A stretch of DNA of 64,000 nucleotides from Paenibacillus wynnii (lineage in GTDB: Bacteria > Bacillota > Bacilli > Paenibacillales > Paenibacillaceae): assembly GCF_030812855.1 (NCBI RefSeq), contig NZ_JAUSTK010000012.1, positions 61,044 through 125,043 on the forward strand, in the 5' to 3' direction. The notes under the pieces are model-generated. The model made no database searches and had not been told where the DNA came from. It worked only from the letters and a program-made list of their open reading frames with translations. This document shows, piece by piece, positions 35,499 through 43,941 of this stretch. The position numbers and the translations under genes are program-made. The first letter of the stretch is position 1. The number at the start of each line of letters is the position of its first letter.

Positions 35499-36308
35499 AT
35501 GTTTGAGAGATATACTTCTGATGACAGGGTTCTGGTTAGCGAGGCTTTTGTACAAGATGAAATTGAACATAATCTTATCCACATGATTAGTACGTTTGAA
35601 GACTCTCTCAAGATTAAATCCGGCGATGATCAGTTGATCTTCACACAATCCAAAGGTTATAATCCTTGGCTATGGGTTTCCAGAGACTTAGAACCAGAAC
35701 AAAGGCAACTTAGGATCGAAAACCTTGTGCAGCATGTAAGAGACACTGCCTTTCCGGGAATAACTGCGGAACCCAATACGGCGCGGTTGTTCGCAGAATC
35801 TTTTTGCAAGGGTAAAGAAAAGTCATTCCATACGCATATGATGCTGGTTTCCTATCACTGTCCGGTGGTAATCAAGCCCGAGAAAGTCAATGGATATCTG
35901 CTGCAAGCTCATGAGGAGCACTCCGCTGTGATTGCGGAATTTATGGCTGGATTCTCTGAGGATGCATTTGGAATGCCGGCTACTCCGCAAAATTTCCTCT
36001 CCATGGCAAAAGAAGCCGCCCGATCCGGTCATTTATATTTGTGGATTGTGAATGATACCCCGGTCTCTATGGCAAAAATAGCCCACCTGAGTGTTAGGTG
36101 TGGTCGTATTAACGAAGTTTATACACCGCGGGCCCATCGTAAGCAAGGTTATGCCAGTGCAACTGTGGCTGAAATCTGTGAAATGCTGCTTCAAGAGAAC
36201 ATCACTCCGATGCTTTATGCAGATGCCAAAAATCCTGATTCCAATAAAGTTTATCAATCGATAGGCTTTGTTGAAAAGGGCATGATGACGGAAATTAAGT
36301 TTGATTAG
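35499..36308 (+). CDS. GNAT-family N-acetyltransferase
   Basis: 269 residues. The C-terminal 130 residues form the acetyltransferase fold, with the acetyl-CoA loop RAHRKQGYASATV and the following ADAKNPDSNKVYQSIGF (motif B), a pattern of the GNAT/FR47-like proteins. The N-terminal 130 residues are a less conserved helper domain. The substrate is unknown. The ATG follows GGGGG with a T-rich gap. It is a single gene behind a terminator. Confidence 0.82.
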   Translation: MFERYTSDDRVLVSEAFVQDEIEHNLIHMISTFEDSLKIKSGDDQLIFTQSKGYNPWLWVSRDLEPEQRQLRIENLVQHVRDTAFPGITAEPNTARLFAESFCKGKEKSFHTHMMLVSYHCPVVIKPEKVNGYLLQAHEEHSAVIAEFMAGFSEDAFGMPATPQNFLSMAKEAARSGHLYLWIVNDTPVSMAKIAHLSVRCGRINEVYTPRAHRKQGYASATVAEICEMLLQENITPMLYADAKNPDSNKVYQSIGFVEKGMMTEIKFD

Positions 36309-36437
36309 GCTTATGGAGAGAAGTAGCAATGCCCCTGAAAATTTGACTTGCGGTCCTTATGTTGACTATGCTATTGAAAAATGTAATAGCAACGCTTACT
36401 TATACAACTAAGTGCTTGATTTAAGGGGGCTAGAGAA

Positions 36438-37592
36438 ATGGATAGGCTGCAGGTTTGGCCGGATAAGTTCAAAAAGTTTTTTTTGAACAATAGATTCGTT
36501 GTGTTTTTACTTATATTACTGTTACTAGGAATTAACGTTCTGGTGTTTTCAAAAGTACCCTTCATCTTTAGACCTATATCTGTATTACTGCATACGGTTG
36601 CTGCACCTATGCTCCTATCAGGGATCGCCTATTACTTGCTCAATCCACTGGTGGACCGGTTGGAAAGAAGGAGCAAAGTGAAGCGCATATATGGAATTAT
36701 TATTCTATATCTCCTTATAGCTGGTATTATTACATTGATTCTGTTAACAGTTATTCCTATGATTCGCAGCCAGCTCCTCGGTTTAATTGATAACTTCCCA
36801 AGGTACAGTAACCAAATCCAAGAGGAGTTTATCAGCCTTACAGGAAGCGAACTGTTCGATAAAATTCAGCAAAATGTCGGTACTGACGTTACTGATATCA
36901 CGAGCCGGGTTACCACCTGGGTTACGACGTTCCTGAATAATGCGCTGAACGGTGTCGGCAACTTTGTAGGAACGCTTACGGAGATCGTTTTGGCGGTAAT
37001 TACAACTCCATTTATCTTATTTTACCTGCTTCGGGATGGGAAAAGATTGCCGGATTTTATACTGAAATTCATCCCTACGAGGTTGAAGCCGCAGACCAAA
37101 TTGGTGATGTCAGAAATGAACAGCCAAGTGGCGTCTTATATACGTGGGCAAATTATAGTGAGCTGCTGTATCGGGGCTTTGCTGTATGTAGGATATTTAA
37201 TTATCGGACTGGAGTATTCGCTGGTGCTCGCTATCGCTGCTGCCTGTACCGCGGTTGTACCCTATCTCGGCCCTGCAATTGCCATTACACCCGCTTTAAT
37301 TGTAGCCATGGTAACCTCGCCGTTCATGCTGCTCAAAATGATCATCGTCTGGACGGCGGTTCAGTTAATTGAAGGGAAGTTTATCTCTCCGCAAATCATG
37401 GGCAAGACACTGAAGATACATCCGATTACCATTATCTTTGTTATTATATTCGCGGGTAAAATGTTCGGGATCTTTGGCATTATCCTCGCGGTACCCGGCT
37501 ACGCGGTATTAAAAGTGATAGTCACACATGTCTACCAGTGGTTCCGTCTCCGTTCCGGTTTGTATCCTCGAATGGACGAGAAGAAGGAATAA
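36438..37592 (+). CDS. AI-2E family transporter (UPF0118)
   Basis: 384 residues with about eight membrane segments. Family marks: PMLLSGIAYYLLNPLVDRLE near the N terminus, the periplasmic-side loop with QNVGTDV, FILFYLLRDGKRLPDF, and the C-terminal signature YLGPAIAITPALIVA followed by LIEGKFISPQIMGKTLKIHP. Members export autoinducer-like molecules or act as Na+/H+ antiporters. AGGGGG lies 8 bases before the ATG. The following esterase gene starts 18 bp after the stop, so they are likely co-transcribed. Confidence 0.9.
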   Translation: MDRLQVWPDKFKKFFLNNRFVVFLLILLLLGINVLVFSKVPFIFRPISVLLHTVAAPMLLSGIAYYLLNPLVDRLERRSKVKRIYGIIILYLLIAGIITLILLTVIPMIRSQLLGLIDNFPRYSNQIQEEFISLTGSELFDKIQQNVGTDVTDITSRVTTWVTTFLNNALNGVGNFVGTLTEIVLAVITTPFILFYLLRDGKRLPDFILKFIPTRLKPQTKLVMSEMNSQVASYIRGQIIVSCCIGALLYVGYLIIGLEYSLVLAIAAACTAVVPYLGPAIAITPALIVAMVTSPFMLLKMIIVWTAVQLIEGKFISPQIMGKTLKIHPITIIFVIIFAGKMFGIFGIILAVPGYAVLKVIVTHVYQWFRLRSGLYPRMDEKKE

Positions 37593-37610
37593 TACGAAAG
37601 GATGACTGTC

Positions 37611-39092
37611 ATGGAAGGACTCATAGTAAATACACAATACGGCAAGATCAAAGGAACACAAGCGAATGGAATTAACATCTGGCGCGGGATTCCCTACGCA
37701 ACTCCACCGATCGGAGCGCTTCGCTTCCATGCACCGCAGCCACCAAAGCCTTGGAGCTTAGTTAGAGATGCTGTTGAGTTTGGCCCAGTCAGTCATCAGC
37801 CGGCAGATAACAGGGGTACGAGATTCGGGGGAACGCAGCCTGTTCATTCAGAAGACTGCCTATACCTGAATGTTTGGTCACCCGTTGCTAGTGAAGAAGC
37901 ACTGCCGGTAATGGTCTGGATTCATGGCGGTACTTTTGTAACGGGCTCGGGAAGTCAACCCATGTTCGAGGGAACCCCTCTAGCCAGCCGGGGGAACGTG
38001 ATTGTGGTCTCTATCAACTATCGGCTTGGTCCCTTTGGGTTTCTTCATTTGAGCCCTTGGGGAGACGGGTTTGCCTCTAATCAAGGGTTATTGGACCAGA
38101 TTGCCGCTCTGGAGTGGGTTCAGCACAATATTGCTGCCTTTGGGGGGGACCCAGAGCGCGTGACGGTCTTCGGAGAGTCGGCAGGCAGTATGAGTATTGC
38201 TGCATTGCTGGCCATGCCTGCTGCAAAAAGCTTGTTCTCAGGTGCGATCATGCAAAGCGGGACTTCCCAGACCCTGCAGCCGAACCATGCAGAAGAAATT
38301 ACCGCTGCATTACTAACAGAGTTAGGAATTTCCCCTAAAGGGGATTTCAGTCTGTTAACTACCCTGTCTGCAGAGAAAATTATGGAGGCTGCCGAGCGGA
38401 TGACGATGAAGCTCTCTGGAGACTCGCTCAGCATGTTCTTTCAACCGGTTATTGAAAAAAACACCTTGCCGGAGGACCCTGCAAAGGCGGTGACTAACGG
38501 CTCGGCAAAAGGAATTCCACTGCTTATTGGAACAAATCGTGACGAGGGGAACCTCTTTTTCCGTGAAGGCTCTGACTCTGCGGACTTTGAACAATCCCTG
38601 AGAGCGCTTGAAATGTTGATGGGTGTAGGTAATCTTTCAGAGATTGCCGGATATTACCCTGCTTCTTGGGAGGGTCAGGCTGACATTTTGACGGATCTAT
38701 ACTTTTGGCGCAGCTCCGTTTCATTTGCTGAGGCACAGCGTGCGCATGCTCCTGTATGGATGTACAGATTCGATTGGTCAGTACCGGGTCACCCACTGCT
38801 TTATAAAGCAGTGCACGGTGCAGAAATCGTTTTTGCCTTTAATAATTTATTTCTTTTGCGGCATCTTGGATTGGAGGTTACGACCTCCATGAAACGATTG
38901 GCGGATATCATGCAGGGGGCATGGATTGCTTTTGCACATCGTAAGAACCCTGAAACTCCAGAGGTCCCTTGGCCTCAATATCGTCCGGGGGATCGGGCTA
39001 CCCTTATTTTTGATGAACATACACGTATTGTACATGATCCTGAACGTGAGAAGCGTAAACGGTTAATTCACAATAGGGGAGGCAGCTTATGA
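37611..39092 (+). CDS. Type B carboxylesterase (p-nitrobenzyl esterase-like)
   Basis: 493 residues of the alpha/beta-hydrolase carboxylesterase family. The oxyanion stretch VMVWIHGGTFVTGSG, nucleophile elbow VFGESAGSMS, acidic residue in LLIGTNRDEGNLF, and catalytic His in KAVHGAEIVFAF are all present. No signal peptide: it is cytoplasmic, like PnbA. ATG 37611 is chosen because AAAGGA at 37597-37602 is properly spaced; the ATG at 37602 overlaps it. Its stop codon overlaps the ATG of the DinB gene (ATGA). Confidence 0.93.
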   Translation: MEGLIVNTQYGKIKGTQANGINIWRGIPYATPPIGALRFHAPQPPKPWSLVRDAVEFGPVSHQPADNRGTRFGGTQPVHSEDCLYLNVWSPVASEEALPVMVWIHGGTFVTGSGSQPMFEGTPLASRGNVIVVSINYRLGPFGFLHLSPWGDGFASNQGLLDQIAALEWVQHNIAAFGGDPERVTVFGESAGSMSIAALLAMPAAKSLFSGAIMQSGTSQTLQPNHAEEITAALLTELGISPKGDFSLLTTLSAEKIMEAAERMTMKLSGDSLSMFFQPVIEKNTLPEDPAKAVTNGSAKGIPLLIGTNRDEGNLFFREGSDSADFEQSLRALEMLMGVGNLSEIAGYYPASWEGQADILTDLYFWRSSVSFAEAQRAHAPVWMYRFDWSVPGHPLLYKAVHGAEIVFAFNNLFLLRHLGLEVTTSMKRLADIMQGAWIAFAHRKNPETPEVPWPQYRPGDRATLIFDEHTRIVHDPEREKRKRLIHNRGGSL

Positions 39093-39565
39093 CAACTTCA
39101 GGCCAGGCTCAACATGATCATTTGATCCGTCTATTCGCCCATGCCCACTGGGCCAATGAGGAGATATTAAAGGCTTTACAGAATGCGGAACCTATTTCGG
39201 AGAAGCTGATTTCTCTGTTTGGACATTTGCTTTCAGCGGAAAAGGTCTGGCTGGAGCGTCTTAACCAAAGGGACAGTTCAAACTTAAGCATCTGGCCAAT
39301 AACCCGTCTGAAGGACTGTGAGCTTCTCGTTCAAGAGAATTATACAGGATACCAAAGCTTCTTGAAGCCGCTAGGAGATACAGATCTGCACACAGTAATT
39401 GCTTACCGAAACAGCAAAGGCACCGAGTTCCACACCTCCATACTGGATATATTGAGCCATGTGTCGCTGCACGGAAGCTACCACCGCGGTCAGATCTCCT
39501 CATATCTCCGGATGAAGGGGCATGAGCCTGTAAATACGGATTTTATAACCTTTGTTAGAATTTAA
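39089..39565 (+). CDS. DinB-family metal-dependent protein
   Basis: 158-residue four-helix bundle of the DinB/YfiT type. The three metal-binding histidines are in LFGHLLSAE and HGSYHRGQI. Proteins of this family are often thiol-dependent transferases (bacillithiol or mycothiol S-transferases) or damage-inducible proteins of unknown action. The gene overlaps the esterase by 4 bp, suggesting coupled production, perhaps for detoxification. Confidence 0.87.
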   Translation: MTTSGQAQHDHLIRLFAHAHWANEEILKALQNAEPISEKLISLFGHLLSAEKVWLERLNQRDSSNLSIWPITRLKDCELLVQENYTGYQSFLKPLGDTDLHTVIAYRNSKGTEFHTSILDILSHVSLHGSYHRGQISSYLRMKGHEPVNTDFITFVRI

Positions 39566-39592
39566 TGATTCAAGCGTACTTCAACGTTTAAA

Positions 39593-39634
39593 AAAACTAG
39601 CCAGTCTCCGGATTATGGAGACTGGCTAGTTTTT
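39593..39634. terminator. Bidirectional terminator between DinB and amidase genes
   Basis: AAAACTAGCCAGTCTCC at 39593-39609 pairs exactly with 39617-39633 around a 7-nt loop, with A run before and T run after. It serves the convergent DinB and amidase genes. Confidence 0.93.
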
Positions 39635-39673
39635 GTTTCCGATCGGTAGAGGCCTGCTTCAGCAGGTTAAGAA

Positions 39674-41143
39674 CTAAAGCCCCAAATACTCCTTAATGCC
39701 GGAAACAACCGCCTCGGCAACCCTTTGCTGAAAGTCTTCATTGAACAGTAGGGCCTCATCATTCATGTTGCTAAGATAGCCGCATTCGAGCAGGATCGCC
39801 GGCATCTTTGTTTCTCTGGTTACATATAAGCTGCTTTGGCGAATACTACGGTCTGAAAGTCCGGTAGCAGGAACAAGATACTTATGGACAACCTTGGCAA
39901 ATTCCAAGCTCTCTTTACGGGTGTAATACGTTTCATAGCCGCTAGGATTATTCTTGCTGCCAGCAGGGATACTGTTGGCATGTATGGATACGAATAAATC
40001 TGCCTTCATATCATTGGCAATCTTGGCTCTTTCCTGAAGAGTAGGGTAGCTGTCATCGCTCCGGGTAAGGACAAGCTTAAGGTTGGGTTCCTTCTCCAGC
40101 AGTTTCTTTATTCTTAGAACAGTTGATAGCGTGAAGTCCTTCTCATTGTACTTGCTAACACTGATTCCTCCCGGATCTTTCCCTCCGTGTCCTGCGTCAA
40201 TGACTACCAGTTTCGTGCCGGCTGCAATTACAGGAGGCGGAGTCACTGGTGGAACAGCAGGAATACTTGCTTGAGGGGTTGGAACGATGTCCGCCCCGTT
40301 AAGGTCTACAATAATATGTCCGTCATTAGCATTGATGACACTGTAGGCTTTGGGGCTGTTGAGATCAATCACCAACCGGATCGTAGAAGGAGAATTGCTG
40401 AATAAAGAGTACCGAATTGCGGAAACATCGGGATTATCAGTGACTTCAATAGTTCCATTTTGTTTGTTCCCAAGTGACAGACCTTGAATAAAGCTAGGGG
40501 AGTAGCTCGTGTCCGGTAAATCTATGACAATTCGATCTTTATTATTTATGGCAAAAACACTTGGGGTTACAGTCCCGGTCATGTTAATTAAGAGTTTGTT
40601 CTCCATAAAGCTGAGACTGGTAAGGGCAGCCCCTGAACCGTTTGCTTCATTTACCATCGTTGTGTCCAAAGGTGTAACTTGGGTCCCGCTGCTCTCTGGA
40701 GCTTTTAGCGGAGATGTTAAATATACAGTTTTTGTGGGGTTGTCCCAACCGACCTTAGTTCCTGTCTCTTCCCCGACGAATCTCAGGGGTACGAGCGTGA
40801 TATTTCCACTCAAAAAAGGTGGGGTATCCAGCTTCACTTGTCTTCCGGAAGCCTCGGCATTTGGGTTGTCTAGAACCAGCTTCAGTATTGTACCCGCCTG
40901 CTCGATGGTTGCCGTCTTCGTTACATTGTCCCACTTGACAGCATATCCCAGTTGTTCGGCAACCAGGCGTAGGGGAACCATCACAGTGCCGTTCACAATC
41001 TGAACCTGAGCGTCATTAGAAATCACAAGTTCTTTACCATCCAGACTGATATGAGTCCCTGTAGAGTCGGCATGACCTATCCCCGGAACAAATAATACTA
41101 ACAAGAACAGCAGCAACACTGCCCAAAAACCATGCTTTTTCAT
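39674..41143 (-). CDS. N-acetylmuramoyl-L-alanine amidase with stalk and AMIN domains
   Basis: 489 residues. Signal peptide (about 1-25), then paired CuAO N1-like stalk repeats (about 30-145: GTVMVPLRLVAEQLGYAVKW and ITLVPLRFVGEETGTKVGWD), an AMIN domain (about 165-290) that targets septal or glycan sites, a proline-rich linker (PPVTPPPV), and an Amidase_3 zinc domain (about 312-489) with VIDAGHGGKDPG, the His of SIHANS and the Glu of LLECGYLSN. It cleaves the amide bond between MurNAc and the stem peptide, in daughter-cell separation or lysis. It is a complete, single gene. Confidence 0.94.
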   Translation of the reverse strand: MKKHGFWAVLLLFLLVLFVPGIGHADSTGTHISLDGKELVISNDAQVQIVNGTVMVPLRLVAEQLGYAVKWDNVTKTATIEQAGTILKLVLDNPNAEASGRQVKLDTPPFLSGNITLVPLRFVGEETGTKVGWDNPTKTVYLTSPLKAPESSGTQVTPLDTTMVNEANGSGAALTSLSFMENKLLINMTGTVTPSVFAINNKDRIVIDLPDTSYSPSFIQGLSLGNKQNGTIEVTDNPDVSAIRYSLFSNSPSTIRLVIDLNSPKAYSVINANDGHIIVDLNGADIVPTPQASIPAVPPVTPPPVIAAGTKLVVIDAGHGGKDPGGISVSKYNEKDFTLSTVLRIKKLLEKEPNLKLVLTRSDDSYPTLQERAKIANDMKADLFVSIHANSIPAGSKNNPSGYETYYTRKESLEFAKVVHKYLVPATGLSDRSIRQSSLYVTRETKMPAILLECGYLSNMNDEALLFNEDFQQRVAEAVVSGIKEYLGL

Positions 41144-41301
41144 GTGTTATCCCTACCATTTCTGTTTATTGGCACGATCAGATATATGATTAATATCGGG
41201 CCGGGATAAAAGAAAGTGTACAGATGAAAATCCCTTTTTCTACTGGACGAAAGGAAAGTTGTGGTTTATCCTGAGATTGTGAAAATAATTACAAAATACA
41301 A

Positions 41302-41444
41302 GATTCTCGGGGTAAGGTGAAATTCCTAACCGGCGGTGAGGCTCATATACGAACTAAGCCCGCGACTCTCTTCTCAGTTCGTTGAGAAGGAACTGATCTC
41401 GTGCCATTCCAGAGCCGACGGTAAAGTCCGGATGGAAGAGGATC
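41302..41444 (+). promoter_or_regulatory. FMN riboswitch (RFN element) of a DMT transporter
   Basis: The aptamer is recognisable from GGGGTAAGGTGAAATTCCTA and CCGGCGGTGAG at its 5' side to GAGCCGACGGTAAAGTCCGG and ATGGAAGAGGATC at its 3' side. The P1 helix pairs GATTCTC (41302-41308) with GAGGATC (41438-41444), one G-U. It stands in front of an EamA/DMT permease gene, not a rib gene, and is followed by a terminator, so FMN should switch the transporter off by early termination. Confidence 0.93.
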
Positions 41445-41489
41445 ATAAGATAAAGGCGCAGAGTTTTCTGTGGGTCTTTATTGATAATG

Positions 41490-41530
41490 TCCCCTGAGTG
41501 TTGCCTGTAAGGATAACACGGGGGCTTTTT
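41490..41530 (+). terminator. Expression-platform terminator of the FMN riboswitch
   Basis: CCCCTGAGTGTT pairs with AACACGGGGG (small internal mismatch) and is followed by CTTTTTGG, about 45 nt after the aptamer and 44 nt before the transporter start codon. This is the expected place for a transcription-off switch. Confidence 0.8.
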
Positions 41531-41573
41531 GGTCTCTAATCGAGAGTATGTATCGACAAGGAGAAATGGAATT

Positions 41574-42536
41574 ATGAGTAATGTATCGGCATCATCATCT
41601 CACGCTCGAATGTTTCCTACCCGCAACGGTTTTTGGCTCGTTGCCTTGGGTGCAGCACTATGGGGTGTGGATCCGCTCTTCCGCATCATTCTTCTACAAT
41701 CACTAACTTCTTCCCAAATCGTGTTACTGGAGCATGTCGTACTATTTCTGGCAGCTGTACCTGTTCTCTGGAAACAACGTATTGAGCTGAAAGGGATTGG
41801 TTTTCGCCAGATCGGCGCACTCCTGATCGTGTCGTGGGGAGGTTCTGCTGTGGCAACCATTCTGTTTACCATGGCTCTATCGAGCGGGGATTTGAACGCG
41901 GTGCTTTTGCTGCAAAAGCTTCAACCGATCTTCGCCATCGGGCTAGCTGCTGTATTGCTTAAAGAACGCCTGCCCCAAAATTTTGGACCGTTGATTATAC
42001 TGGCACTAGCCGGTACTTATCTTTTAACCTTTGGCTGGAGTATTCCTTTTGGAGAAGTTAACAGTTTTATAGGTGTAGGCAGTCTGATGGCACTGGGAGC
42101 CGCAGCGCTGTGGGGGGGGTCAACCGTCATGGGCCGATATTTGCTCGGTTCTATGAAATACGAGACCGTTACATCCCTTCGCTTCATAATGGCGTTACCG
42201 TTACTATTCATTATTACAACTATGGAAGGTGCGCCTTGGCAAATCCATGGCGGATTAGGTGCTTCCACAGCGATTGCAATCAATTTGTTGTTGCAGGCTT
42301 TACTGCCCGGGTTACTCAGTATGCTGCTGTATTACAAGGGGCTTAGCACAACTAAGGCTTCCTTCGCTACTCTGGCAGAGTTAAGCTTTCCTATGTCTGG
42401 TATAATGATAAATTGGATGGTCTTCAAACAGCATGTAACAATCCCGCAAATCATCGGCTTTTCGTTGATCTGGACAGCGCTGTTCTTCATTTCAAGCCAG
42501 CAGTCCAAGACCGTAAAAGCACCTGATTTATCATAG
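41574..42536 (+). CDS. EamA/DMT-superfamily transporter, probable flavin transporter
   Basis: 320 residues with ten membrane segments as two EamA repeats (about 14-145 and 165-305; WLVALGAALWGVDPLF, LGAAALWGGSTVMGRYLL, LLYYKGLSTTKASFATLAEL). ATG 41574 is preceded by AAGGAG; the longer in-frame start lies inside the terminator. EamA proteins move amino acids, nucleosides or other metabolites. The FMN riboswitch points to riboflavin or another flavin-related compound as substrate; import is more likely than export, since the switch turns the gene off when FMN is abundant. Riboflavin uptake by DMT-type proteins (RibN) is known in proteobacteria, but relationship here is not shown. Confidence 0.87.
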   Translation: MSNVSASSSHARMFPTRNGFWLVALGAALWGVDPLFRIILLQSLTSSQIVLLEHVVLFLAAVPVLWKQRIELKGIGFRQIGALLIVSWGGSAVATILFTMALSSGDLNAVLLLQKLQPIFAIGLAAVLLKERLPQNFGPLIILALAGTYLLTFGWSIPFGEVNSFIGVGSLMALGAAALWGGSTVMGRYLLGSMKYETVTSLRFIMALPLLFIITTMEGAPWQIHGGLGASTAIAINLLLQALLPGLLSMLLYYKGLSTTKASFATLAELSFPMSGIMINWMVFKQHVTIPQIIGFSLIWTALFFISSQQSKTVKAPDLS

Positions 42537-42580
42537 AATTCGATCAGCCTGAGGGGACATACCCCAGGGCTCGTTCGGCA

Positions 42581-42628
42581 AAAAGCGCCTGTTCCCCGGA
42601 GGAAATCTCCGAGGCAACGGGCGCTTTT
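42581..42628 (+). terminator. Terminator of the DMT transporter gene
   Basis: AAAAGCGCC...CCGGAG pairs with CTCC...GGGCGCTTTT through a long, slightly bulged stem, 45 bp after the stop codon. Confidence 0.85.
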
Positions 42629-42759
42629 CAATAGATATCCCAACATGCGGAATGGACTGCAATAACTGCAGTAGATACCTTTTAAAAATCAATAATTTAG
42701 CATTTTTGGACATGTAATGTGTGTCCAACCGCCTTGGAACAATGATTTCGACTTCACAA

Positions 42760-42789
42760 GAGTAATAATAAGCCTTTCCTCCCATACTA
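42760..42789 (+). promoter_or_regulatory. Candidate sigma-G promoter of the spoVA operon
   Basis: CATACTA at 42783-42789 is a textbook sigma-G minus-10 element; GAGTAA at 42760-42765, 17 bp upstream, is a partial minus-35 match. Transcription would begin near 42797, about 45 bp before spoVAA. spoVA is a forespore sigma-G operon in Bacillus. Confidence 0.55.
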
Positions 42790-42841
42790 TCGTTAATCTT
42801 GCAGCTGAGAACTTCTTACCCAACCTTTAGGAGGACTGCGG

Positions 42842-43504
42842 ATGAAACGCCATTCTGCTCCCACCATATATATACAACTCAAAAACAGAGTGATCATACC
42901 CAAAGGTAAAGGCGTTATGCTCCGTGATGTGGCTATTCTAATTACAGAGCCGGAGTGTAAGGAGCTGCTGTATTCCATTTTGTTGATTCAGCCTGAGCAG
43001 AACGACGGCAATCTTATTCTGATTGATATGCTGCGAGTCATTCCGCGCATTCATGAGCTTGTACCGGACGCCACGATTGAGCCGTTTGGTGAAGGCAGGA
43101 CAATTGTACAGATTACAGACACGGCAGGAAAGAAAAAACCTTCAGTGACACTATTTATACTGGTTTGGCTGCTTCTGTTCTTCGGTTCGGCATTGACGAT
43201 TATGAATTTCCATGCGGATGTCAACATGCAGGAGGTTCAGATTCGAATTGTTGAGATGTTAACCGGTCATCGAGATGAGCATCCCTATGCATTTCAAGTT
43301 GCGTATTCATTAGGAATCGGATTTGGGATGGTTATTTTTTTCAATCATTTGTTCAAGAAAAAGTGGAATGAAGAGCCCACACCCCTGGAAGTTGAGATGT
43401 TCCTGTATCAGAAGAATATTGATCAGTATGTGATCCACCAGGAATACAGCAAACTGAAGCCGCTGGAGGATCGCGAATCTGAGAATCCGGGAGGTTCAGG
43501 ATGA
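42842..43504 (+). CDS. spoVAA: Stage V sporulation protein AA
   Basis: 220 residues. A soluble N-terminal domain (1-100, starting PTIYIQLKNRVIIPKGKGVMLRDVA) is followed by two membrane segments (VTLFILVWLLLFFGSALTI and the VAYSLGIGFGMVIFF region) and a C-terminal tail. SpoVA proteins in the inner forespore membrane move calcium-dipicolinate into the spore and release it at germination. AGGAGG stands 7 bases before the ATG, and the stop overlaps spoVAB (ATGA). Confidence 0.93.
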   Translation: MKRHSAPTIYIQLKNRVIIPKGKGVMLRDVAILITEPECKELLYSILLIQPEQNDGNLILIDMLRVIPRIHELVPDATIEPFGEGRTIVQITDTAGKKKPSVTLFILVWLLLFFGSALTIMNFHADVNMQEVQIRIVEMLTGHRDEHPYAFQVAYSLGIGFGMVIFFNHLFKKKWNEEPTPLEVEMFLYQKNIDQYVIHQEYSKLKPLEDRESENPGGSG

Positions 43505-43926
43505 CCGCACCGATCTCTCTGGGATTAACTTTGTTGCTCGGCATTGCAGGAGGGGTCGCCGTTGGGAGCGGAGTTATCGCTCTATTTATTGTGCTGGATA
43601 TGATTCCACGACTGGCCCAGCTAACCTCCTCCTACAACAAAGTACACTGGTACGAAGGGGCCATGGTAGGAGGTTCGCTTATAGGGACTCTGAGCGATTT
43701 TTGGAACTGGAGAATATCAGCAGGGCCTATCGTTGAACTCGGAGTAGGGTTATTTGATGGAATTTTTGTAGGTCTGCTGGCTGCAGCTTTAACTGAGGTT
43801 TTGAATGTACTGCCGATATTGGCCAAGCGCTTGAATATGACCCGTTATCTTTTTGGAATGCTAATGGCAATGGTATGTGGTAAGGTCGCCGGTTCTTTGT
43901 TCGATTGGGTTGTGTACCGACATTAA
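43501..43926 (+). CDS. spoVAB: Stage V sporulation protein AB
   Basis: 141-residue polytopic membrane protein with about four segments (LGLTLLLGIAGGVAVGSGVI, the GAMVGGSLIGTLSDF region, LGVGLFDGIFVGLLAAALTE, and the C-terminal GMLMAMVCGKVAGSLFDWV). It overlaps spoVAA by 4 bp and precedes spoVAF by 15 bp. The spoVAC, spoVAD and spoVAE genes that lie here in B. subtilis are absent, so this is a shortened operon and the core channel genes must be elsewhere. Confidence 0.93.
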   Translation: MTAPISLGLTLLLGIAGGVAVGSGVIALFIVLDMIPRLAQLTSSYNKVHWYEGAMVGGSLIGTLSDFWNWRISAGPIVELGVGLFDGIFVGLLAAALTEVLNVLPILAKRLNMTRYLFGMLMAMVCGKVAGSLFDWVVYRH

Positions 43927-43941
43927 ACGGGGGGTAATAGT

